Assembly (NCBI GenBank): GCA_023475455.1
Contig: JAMCVR010000079.1
Span: forward strand, 1-5,181
Source of the DNA: Thermoplasmatota archaeon
GTDB taxonomy: Bacteria; Pseudomonadota; Gammaproteobacteria; Burkholderiales; Thiobacillaceae
Direction of reading: 5' to 3'
DNA length: 5,181 nt
Of this stretch, positions 1 to 5,181 are shown one piece after another. The translations under genes and the position numbers were made by a program. The stretch's first letter is position 1; each line of letters starts with the position of its first letter. The notes under the pieces were generated by a model, which did not search any database, was not told the DNA's origin, and was given only the letters and a program-made list of their open reading frames with translations.

Positions 1-1
1 G

Positions 2-256
2 GGCCTGAAGACGGCCGTCACCTTCGTTTCGCAGGCGGCGCTGGAGAATCCCGACGTGGCCGCGCTGAACCTCGCCAAGCCCCTGGTGGCGGTGAAGAAC
101 ACCCGCAAGCTGAGCAAGAAGGACATGCTGCACAACAGCGCCACGCCGGTCATCGACGTCGACCCCGAAACCTATGCCGTGCGCGCCGACGGCGAGCTGC
201 TGGTGTGCGAGCCGGCCGCCGTGCTGCCGATGGCGCAACGTTATTTCTTATTCTGA
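2..256 (+). CDS. ureC: Urease subunit alpha (UreC), C-terminal 84 residues, 5' partial
   Basis: This is the C-terminal end of the nickel-containing catalytic subunit of urease, which hydrolyses urea to ammonia and carbamate in the cytoplasm. The open frame enters from the left edge and ends at the TGA at 254-256. Recognisable UreC segments are TFVSQAALE near the edge, [20 protein letters not shown] in the middle, and the strongly conserved terminus ending [16 protein letters not shown]. The nickel ligands and the carbamylated lysine lie upstream of the window and cannot be checked. An internal ATG at 56 is not a real start, because the conserved reading continues upstream of it. The stop lies two bases before the ureE ATG, which fits one transcript. 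Nothing in this piece looks damaged. Confidence 0.96.
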   Translation, partial: GLKTAVTFVSQAALENPDVAALNLAKPLVAVKNTRKLSKKDMLHNSATPVIDVDPETYAVRADGELLVCEPAAVLPMAQRYFLF

Positions 257-258
257 TC

Positions 259-771
259 ATGATCGTCATCGAACAACGCGCTCCCGTGGATCAACTGGCG
301 ACCGAACGCCTGGTGCTGCCCTTCGAGCTGCGCTGCAAGAGCCGGCTGCGCACCAAACTCGAAAGCGGCGAAGAAGCCGGCCTGTTTCTGGAGCGCGGCA
401 CCGTGCTGCGCGCCGGCGAGCGCCTGCTTGCCAACGACGGCCGCGTCGTCGAGGTGGCGGCGGCGCCCGAGGCGGTCATGGAGGTGCGCAGCGGCGACGC
501 GCTGCTGCTGGCGCGTGCCGCCTATCACCTGGGCAACCGGCACGTGGCGGTGGAACTGAAGCCGGGGCTGGTGCGCTTTGCGCGCGACCATGTGCTGGGC
601 GAAATGGTGCGCGGGCTGGGATTGACGGTCACCGAAAGCGAAGCCCCCTTCGATCCCGAGAGCGGCGCCTATGGCGGCCACGGCGGCCACGCCCATCCCC
701 ACGGCCACAGCGCCGACGGCGAAGGGCGCGGCCCGCGCATTCACGACATGATGCTGCGCGGCAGGAAATGA
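259..771 (+). CDS. ureE: Urease accessory protein UreE, nickel metallochaperone with His-rich tail
   Basis: The product is 170 residues. UreE is the cytosolic dimeric chaperone that brings nickel to the urease activation complex. Residues 1 to about 75 match the N-terminal peptide-binding domain style, and about 76-135 the metal-binding domain, with the family segments YHLGNRH (89-95) and DHVLGEMVRGLG (110-121). His95 and His111 appear to correspond to His96 and His112 of Klebsiella UreE; the position matching His110 seems to be Arg109. The C-terminal tail has six histidines (141, 144, 146, 148, 150, 162) and is typical of nickel-storing UreE forms. I chose ATG 259 because it gives the family N-terminus (MIVIEQR) and lies two bases after the ureC stop. 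A GTG at 205 would overlap ureC and add unrelated residues. No clear Shine-Dalgarno is seen, so coupling to ureC is likely. The gene is intact, but its last 94 bases are repeated at 1307-1400. Confidence 0.95.
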   Translation: MIVIEQRAPVDQLATERLVLPFELRCKSRLRTKLESGEEAGLFLERGTVLRAGERLLANDGRVVEVAAAPEAVMEVRSGDALLLARAAYHLGNRHVAVELKPGLVRFARDHVLGEMVRGLGLTVTESEAPFDPESGAYGGHGGHAHPHGHSADGEGRGPRIHDMMLRGRK

Positions 772-1306
772 ACCCGGCCCTGATCCGGCTGCTGCATTTG
801 ACCAGCCCGACCCTGCCGGTCGGCGCCTATTCCTATTCCCAGGGGCTGGAATGGGTCGTTGAAACCGGCGCGGTGAAGAACGAGACCGCGGCGCTGGACT
901 GGATCGGCGACTGCCTCGAATCCGGCGTTGCGCGTTTCGAGGCGGTATACCTGGCGCACATGCTGGCCGCCTGGGCGCAGGACGACACTGCCCGGCTCGC
1001 GCAACTGGACGATGAATTCGTCGCCAGCCGTGAGAGCGCCGAACTGCGCGCCGAGACCCTGCAAATGGGACATTCCCTGACCCGCCTGCTGACCGATTTG
1101 GGGGAGGCCCCGGCAATGTCGCTTGCAGATTTCAGCCAGCCGAGCTTTCCGCTGGCCTGGAGTTGTGCGGCGGCGGCCTGGGACATTCCCGTCCAGGATG
1201 CCGTCGGAGGCTATCTGTGGGCCTGGTCAGAAAATCAGGTCATGGCCGCGGTGAAGGCCATCCCGCTCGGGCAAACCGCCGGTCAGCGCATGCTGCTGGC
1301 TCTGGG
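678..1306 (+). repeat. 629-bp tandem direct repeat, copy 1 (ureE tail + ureF codons 1-180)
   Basis: This is the left unit of a head-to-tail duplication, adjoining the right unit at 1307-1935 with no spacer. By eye the two units are identical at every base. The unit begins in the UreE His-rich tail and ends within the glycine-180 codon of ureF. A GG dinucleotide is shared at the breakpoints (676-677, 1305-1306 and 1934-1935), so only about two bases of microhomology are visible. A length of 629 is not a multiple of three, so the frame shifts at the junction. Confidence 0.97.
768..771 (+). promoter_or_regulatory. ATGA stop/start overlap, ureE to first ureF
   Basis: The ureE stop TGA (769-771) overlaps the ureF ATG (768-770). 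An AGGA at 763-766 is only one base from the ATG, too close to be a standard ribosome site, so re-initiation after ureE termination is the likely way this ORF is translated. The same arrangement recurs at 1397-1400. Confidence 0.75.
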
Positions 1307-1400
1307 CCACGGCGGCCACGCCCATCCCCACGGCCACAGCGCCGACGGCGAAGGGCGCGGCCCGCGCATTCACGACATGATGCTGCGCGGCAGGAAATGA
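768..1400 (+). CDS. ureF: Chimeric ORF: truncated UreF (1-180) fused to UreE His-rich tail
   Basis: The frame encodes 210 residues. Residues 1-180 are identical to the intact UreF encoded at 1397-2065, including the [17 protein letters not shown] block near the N-terminus. Residues 181-210 are UreE residues 141-170, with six histidines. It arises because the 629-bp duplication joins ureF codon 180 to the ureE tail and the frames happen to match. It lacks the last 42 residues of UreF. In H. pylori UreF the C-terminal part contributes to the accessory complex, so activity as UreF is doubtful; this is inference. The start overlaps the ureE stop as ATGA (768-771). Its own stop overlaps the next ureF start in the same way, so it should be translated if the operon is. 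Treat it as a partial duplicate of ureF, possibly a non-functional or nickel-binding by-product. Confidence 0.85.
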   Translation: MNPALIRLLHLTSPTLPVGAYSYSQGLEWVVETGAVKNETAALDWIGDCLESGVARFEAVYLAHMLAAWAQDDTARLAQLDDEFVASRESAELRAETLQMGHSLTRLLTDLGEAPAMSLADFSQPSFPLAWSCAAAAWDIPVQDAVGGYLWAWSENQVMAAVKAIPLGQTAGQRMLLALGHGGHAHPHGHSADGEGRGPRIHDMMLRGRK

Positions 1401-1935
1401 ACCCGGCCCTGATCCGGCTGCTGCATTTGACCAGCCCGACCCTGCCGGTCGGCGCCTATTCCTATTCCCAGGGGCTGGAATGGGTCGTTGAAACCGGCGC
1501 GGTGAAGAACGAGACCGCGGCGCTGGACTGGATCGGCGACTGCCTCGAATCCGGCGTTGCGCGTTTCGAGGCGGTATACCTGGCGCACATGCTGGCCGCC
1601 TGGGCGCAGGACGACACTGCCCGGCTCGCGCAACTGGACGATGAATTCGTCGCCAGCCGTGAGAGCGCCGAACTGCGCGCCGAGACCCTGCAAATGGGAC
1701 ATTCCCTGACCCGCCTGCTGACCGATTTGGGGGAGGCCCCGGCAATGTCGCTTGCAGATTTCAGCCAGCCGAGCTTTCCGCTGGCCTGGAGTTGTGCGGC
1801 GGCGGCCTGGGACATTCCCGTCCAGGATGCCGTCGGAGGCTATCTGTGGGCCTGGTCAGAAAATCAGGTCATGGCCGCGGTGAAGGCCATCCCGCTCGGG
1901 CAAACCGCCGGTCAGCGCATGCTGCTGGCTCTGGG
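1307..1935 (+). repeat. 629-bp tandem direct repeat, copy 2 (ureE tail + ureF codons 1-180)
   Basis: This is the right unit of the duplication. Its first 94 bases (1307-1400) are a second copy of the ureE 3' end, which supplies the C-terminus of the chimeric ORF. The rest is the 5' part of the intact ureF, which continues into unique sequence from 1936. Because the unit starts upstream of the ureF start codon, the ureE/ureF translational junction was copied too. Confidence 0.97.
1397..1400 (+). promoter_or_regulatory. Duplicated ATGA stop/start overlap, chimera to intact ureF
   Basis: This is the copied ureE-ureF junction. The TGA at 1398-1400 now ends the UreF-UreE chimera and the ATG at 1397-1399 starts the complete ureF. 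Coupled translation of the intact gene therefore remains possible. Confidence 0.75.
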
Positions 1936-2065
1936 TCAGCGCATTCCGGCGCTGGCGGAAGCAGCTGTCGCGGCCAACCTCGAAACCACCTGCAATGTCC
2001 TGCCGGCCTTCGCCATTGCCTGCAGCTGTCACGAAACCCAATACACGAGACTGTTCAGATCATGA
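1397..2065 (+). CDS. ureF: Urease accessory protein UreF, complete
   Basis: The product is 222 residues, a normal length for the family. UreF is the all-helical bridge of the UreD-UreF-UreG complex that docks on apo-urease and controls GTP-dependent nickel insertion. Family blocks visible are [20 protein letters not shown] (13-32), [16 protein letters not shown] (127-142), [20 protein letters not shown] (149-168) and the C-terminal THETQY-like segment, here [10 protein letters not shown] (211-220). The start was chosen at ATG 1397 because it gives the family N-terminus and overlaps the preceding stop as ATGA. A longer in-frame reading from GTG 1163 would lie inside the first ureF copy in another frame and is not credible. 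The 3' end overlaps the ureG ATG by ATGA (2062-2065). This is the only full-length ureF in the window and presumably supplies function. Confidence 0.94.
   Translation: MNPALIRLLHLTSPTLPVGAYSYSQGLEWVVETGAVKNETAALDWIGDCLESGVARFEAVYLAHMLAAWAQDDTARLAQLDDEFVASRESAELRAETLQMGHSLTRLLTDLGEAPAMSLADFSQPSFPLAWSCAAAAWDIPVQDAVGGYLWAWSENQVMAAVKAIPLGQTAGQRMLLALGQRIPALAEAAVAANLETTCNVLPAFAIACSCHETQYTRLFRS
2062..2065 (+). promoter_or_regulatory. ATGA stop/start overlap, ureF to ureG 5' fragment
   Basis: The ureF stop (2063-2065) overlaps the native ureG ATG (2062-2064). No good Shine-Dalgarno precedes it, so ribosomes finishing ureF are probably passed to this start. They now enter the broken ureG fragment rather than a full ureG. 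Confidence 0.7.
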
Positions 2066-2082
2066 CCCATCGCTCCCAGCCC

Positions 2083-2227
2083 CTGCGCGTCGGCATCGGC
2101 GGCCCCGTCGGGTCCGGCAAAACCGCGCTGACCCTGGCCCTGTGCAAGGCACTGCGCGATCGCTACAACATCGCCGTCGTCACCAACGACATCTACACGG
2201 AAGAGGACGCGCAGTTCCTGGTGCGCA
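2083..2227 (+). repeat. 145-bp direct repeat, copy A (ureG codon 8 to codon 56)
   Basis: This block is identical by eye to 2327-2471, at a fixed offset of 244 bp. It covers the ureG P-loop region, from Leu8 to the first base of codon 56. The matches stop sharply at both ends (c versus t before, c versus a after). The two copies are separated by 99 bp of unrelated sequence. Confidence 0.96.
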
Positions 2228-2257
2228 CGCGACGGGTGATTATTCGTCCTACAGCGA

Positions 2258-2920
<663 letters not shown>

Positions 2921-2927
2921 ACGTGCC

Positions 2928-2965
2928 GTGCCTCCCAGATTGTTTCTGGAGCAGGAGCGAGGCAC
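2928..2965. terminator. Nested hairpin after ureG, possible weak terminator
   Basis: GTGCCTC (2928-2934) pairs with GAGGCAC (2959-2965). Inside it CCAGA (2935-2939) pairs with TCTGG (2945-2949) around a five-base loop, leaving nine unpaired bases on one side. It sits eight bases after the ureG stop, between convergent genes. There is no following T-run on either strand, so it is not a classic intrinsic terminator. Confidence 0.35.
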
Positions 2966-2968
2966 CTC

Positions 2969-2982
2969 AGACTGCAAAGTCT
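2969..2982. other. Small hairpin between convergent genes
   Basis: AGACT (2969-2973) pairs with AGTCT (2978-2982) around a GCAA loop. This GNRA-type tetraloop lies just after the larger hairpin. With a five-base stem it may be chance or part of a 3'-end structure. Confidence 0.2.
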
Positions 2983-2998
2983 CCCAACGCACAGGCAC

Positions 2999-3019
2999 AT
3001 TGGCTCGGCAAAAGCCAAT
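2999..3019. terminator. Hairpin downstream of the permease gene, possible weak terminator
   Basis: ATTGGCT (2999-3005) pairs perfectly with AGCCAAT (3013-3019) around a seven-base loop. It lies 16 bases past the stop of the minus-strand permease gene, a suitable place for its terminator, but no T-run follows on that strand. A role for both convergent transcripts is possible. Confidence 0.35.
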
Positions 3020-3035
3020 CCCAAGTCAATCGCAT

Positions 3036-5181
3036 TTAATTCAGGGCGCGGATCGACTGCATCGGCGGCACGCGGGTGATGTGGCGCGTGGTGAGCCAGC
3101 CGCTCATGCCCACCAGCAGCGCGCCGGCCGTGGGCAGCGCAAGCCACAGCCAGGGATGCAGGCGCAGCGGCAGATCGAACAGGCGCTCGGCGATCAGCGC
3201 CATGGCGATTTCGGCGCAGGCGCTGGCGAGCAGGCCGGCCAGCACGCCGAGCGCGATGAACTCGCTCCACAGTCCCTTCGCCAGATAGGCGCGCTGGGCG
3301 CCCAGGGTGCGCAGCAGCACGGCTTCCTGCTGGCGCGCGTCGAGGCTGGCCAGGAGCGTGGCGACGACGACGGCCATGCCGGCGGCAAGCAGAAATCCCA
3401 GCAGCAGCTGGATCGCGCCGATGATCTGCGCGAAGACCGCTTCGATGTTGGCGATGAGCTTGTCGAGCGCGAGCACGGTGATGCCGGGGAAGGTCTTGAC
3501 GAAGCCGGGCAGCACGCCGGTGGCGCCCGGCGGCACGTAGACGCTGGCGATTGAACTTGCAGGCAAATTGTCGAGCTGGCCGGGGGCGAAGATGACGAAG
3601 AAGTTGGGCTGCATCGAATCCCACTTCACGCTGCGGATGCTGGTGATGCGAGCGGCAAGCGTCTGGTCGCCGACCTGGAAGCCGAGGGTGTCGCCGAGGG
3701 CGAGGTTCAGCCGTTCGGCCATGCCGGATTCGACCGAGATTTCTGCGGAAGGGTCGCTGCGCAGCAGCGGGGTACCCGCCGGCGTGCCCTTTACGGGTGC
3801 GGGGCCACGGTGCTCGCCATGCCAGGTTCCGGCCAGCACGGCGTTGTTGGCGGGCAGGGTGGCGGTCCAGGTGAGGTTGAGCTCGCGCCGCAGGGTGTTG
3901 CTGTCGCGCGCTTCCGGCGGCAGCGTTTCGGCAATGGGGCGGTCGTTCTTGCTGACCAGGCGGCCACGCACCATGGGATACAGCGTGGAAGCCTTGAGGC
4001 GATGCTGCGACAAGTAGGCGGCCACCGCGTCCTGCTGGTACGGCGCGATGTTCACCAGAAAATGGTTGGGCGCCTGCGGCGGCAGCTGCTGGCGCCAGCC
4101 GGCGATAAGGTCGCTGCGCACCAGCGCCAGCAGGGCCACCAGAAACAGCGCCAGGGTGAAGGCGCCGAGCTGCAGGGTGCTGTCGAAGCGGTGGCGCAGC
4201 AGTTGCGCGAGGCCGAAGCGCAGCGGGCCGTGGGCCATGCGCTGGACGCTGCGGCCCGCCAGCAGCGCGAGCCGGGCCAGTAACATCAGCACGCCGATCA
4301 GCGCGGCCAGCGCGCCGACGAAGAGGCCGGCCAGCCTGGTGTCGCCCGCGTACCAGGCGATCAGGATTAGCAGGGCCGAGCCGCTGACGGCCGCGCTGAC
4401 CCAGGCGGCCAGGGGCAGCGGCGGCAGGTCGCGCCGCAGGACCCTGAGCGGCGGTACGCGGATCAGGCGCATCAGCGCGGGCAGGCTGGCGCCCGCCAGC
4501 GCGAGCAGGCCGCTGGCGACGGCGACACCGACCGGCGCCGGCCCGAGTAAAGGCAGGCGGGTGACGGCGTCGGGCAGGATCAGGCCCGCCAGCGCCTGCT
4601 GCACGAAAGCGGCGAAGGCCACCCCGAGCAGGCTGCCGAGCAGGCCCAGCGTCAGCAACTGGACGGCGTAGAGCACGCGCAACTGCGCGGTGGTGGCGCC
4701 GAAGCAGCGCAGCAGCGCCGCCTGGTCGTAATGCCGCAGCGCGTGGCGGTGGGCGGCGATGGCGATGGCGGCCACCGACAGCAGGAGGCTGATGAGGGCG
4801 GTGAGCTGGATGTAGCGGTCGGCGTTGGCAAACGCACCACGCAGGGTTTCGACGCCTTCGTGCGAGCCGATGAGGCGCTGGGTGCTGTCGAGGCGGGGTT
4901 TCAGCGCGGCGCTGAACGCCGCGAGCTGATCGGGCGCGCCGGCAAACTGGTACAGGTAGGTCAGGCGGCTGCCGGGCTGCAGCACGCGGGTGCGACCGAC
5001 TTCGTCGGCGCGCAGGAACACGCGCGGGGCGAGGCCGAACACGCCGCCGAGCTGGCCCGGTTCTTCGGCCACCAAGCCGGCGATGCGGAACGCGGCTTCG
5101 CCGATCAGCACCGCATCGCCGACCTGGGCGTTCAACAGCGTCAGCAATTCCTGATCGGCATACACCGCGCCGGGCGGCGGC
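3036..5181 (-). CDS. ABC transporter permease, YbbP-like, two FtsX domains; N-terminus outside window
   Basis: About 714 C-terminal residues are visible, and the frame is still open at the right edge (PPPGA precedes the GTG at 5163-5165), so that GTG is not the start. Family members are usually about 800-850 residues, so roughly 100-140 are missing. Counting from the GTG codon, helices lie at about 119-138, 161-192 and 211-232, followed by helices near 255-274, 278-303 and 333-350. A long periplasmic part spans about 350-575, then come C-terminal helices near 580-606, 634-660 and 671-693. Two matching cytoplasmic coupling segments, LLRCFGAT (151-158) and LLRTLGAQ (617-624), mark the two FtsX domains. 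Such permeases sit in the inner membrane and pair with a LolD/YbbA-type ATPase, probably encoded nearby outside the window. The substrate is unknown; a cell-envelope role is inferred. The gene converges on ureG with 115 bp between the stops and has no evident link to urease. Confidence 0.9.
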   Translation of the reverse strand, partial: PPPGAVYADQELLTLLNAQVGDAVLIGEAAFRIAGLVAEEPGQLGGVFGLAPRVFLRADEVGRTRVLQPGSRLTYLYQFAGAPDQLAAFSAALKPRLDSTQRLIGSHEGVETLRGAFANADRYIQLTALISLLLSVAAIAIAAHRHALRHYDQAALLRCFGATTAQLRVLYAVQLLTLGLLGSLLGVAFAAFVQQALAGLILPDAVTRLPLLGPAPVGVAVASGLLALAGASLPALMRLIRVPPLRVLRRDLPPLPLAAWVSAAVSGSALLILIAWYAGDTRLAGLFVGALAALIGVLMLLARLALLAGRSVQRMAHGPLRFGLAQLLRHRFDSTLQLGAFTLALFLVALLALVRSDLIAGWRQQLPPQAPNHFLVNIAPYQQDAVAAYLSQHRLKASTLYPMVRGRLVSKNDRPIAETLPPEARDSNTLRRELNLTWTATLPANNAVLAGTWHGEHRGPAPVKGTPAGTPLLRSDPSAEISVESGMAERLNLALGDTLGFQVGDQTLAARITSIRSVKWDSMQPNFFVIFAPGQLDNLPASSIASVYVPPGATGVLPGFVKTFPGITVLALDKLIANIEAVFAQIIGAIQLLLGFLLAAGMAVVVATLLASLDARQQEAVLLRTLGAQRAYLAKGLWSEFIALGVLAGLLASACAEIAMALIAERLFDLPLRLHPWLWLALPTAGALLVGMSGWLTTRHITRVPPMQSIRALN

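Noticed and set aside
676..720. Short GGCCAC-containing repeats in the ureE tail as a CRISPR-like or regulatory array
   Set aside because: They are simply Gly-His codons of the His-rich tail, with no spacers of regular length.
174..1400. A 408-codon open frame beginning inside ureC and ending at 1400
   Set aside because: Only the part from 768 reads as UreF. The upstream part is an arginine- and alanine-rich shadow of ureC and ureE.
1307..1400. A second ureE gene
   Set aside because: Only the last 94 bases of ureE are copied, without start, peptide-binding domain or metal-binding core. They act only as the 3' end of the chimera.
1163..2065. A longer start for the intact ureF at GTG 1163
   Set aside because: The extra residues are an out-of-frame reading of the first ureF copy. 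ATG 1397 gives the conserved N-terminus and the ATGA overlap.
2928..3554. A plus-strand open frame rich in Q, E, G and R opposite the permease
   Set aside because: It lies antisense to a well-supported membrane-protein gene, and its composition is what the complement of GC-rich helix codons produces.

Overview
The window holds the distal part of a urease operon on the + strand, followed by a convergent ABC-transporter permease gene on the - strand. The DNA is GC-rich. The order ureC-ureE-ureF-ureG, with tight stop/start overlaps, and a large two-FtsX-domain (YbbP-type) permease nearby suggest a proteobacterium, most likely a betaproteobacterium. That placement is inferred from gene order and protein style only.

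Layout: 2-256 is the C-terminus of the urease catalytic subunit UreC. 259-771 is a complete ureE (nickel chaperone with a His-rich tail). 768-1400 is a truncated ureF fused in frame to a second copy of the UreE His-rich tail. 1397-2065 is a complete ureF. 2062-2277 is a 5' fragment of ureG that runs off frame. 2258-2920 is the rest of ureG, with all GTPase motifs but no native start. 2921-3035 is a convergent intergenic region with three small hairpins. 3036-5181 is the permease, whose N-terminus lies beyond the window.

Two rearrangements explain the odd gene content. First, an exact 629-bp head-to-tail duplication (678-1306 and 1307-1935) runs from the UreE tail to codon 180 of ureF. It leaves ureE and one ureF intact and creates an extra UreF(1-180)-UreE(141-170) chimera. 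Second, a 145-bp piece of ureG, including the P-loop, is directly repeated (2083-2227 and 2327-2471) around 99 bp of unrelated sequence. The net 244-bp gain breaks the ureG frame. Removing 629 bp and 244 bp would restore an ordinary ureE-ureF-ureG with ATGA overlaps, a 222-aa UreF and a 204-aa UreG.

UreE, UreF and UreG act together (with UreD, not in this window) to deliver nickel and activate urease using GTP. The UreF changes may be tolerated because one intact copy remains. The ureG change is more serious: function depends on initiation at a GTG (2258) inside the inserted DNA. Both repeat pairs look identical over their whole length, so the events are either very recent or assembly errors. 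Read-level evidence has to separate these. I see no complete novel system, tRNA, rRNA, CRISPR array or transposase gene here.
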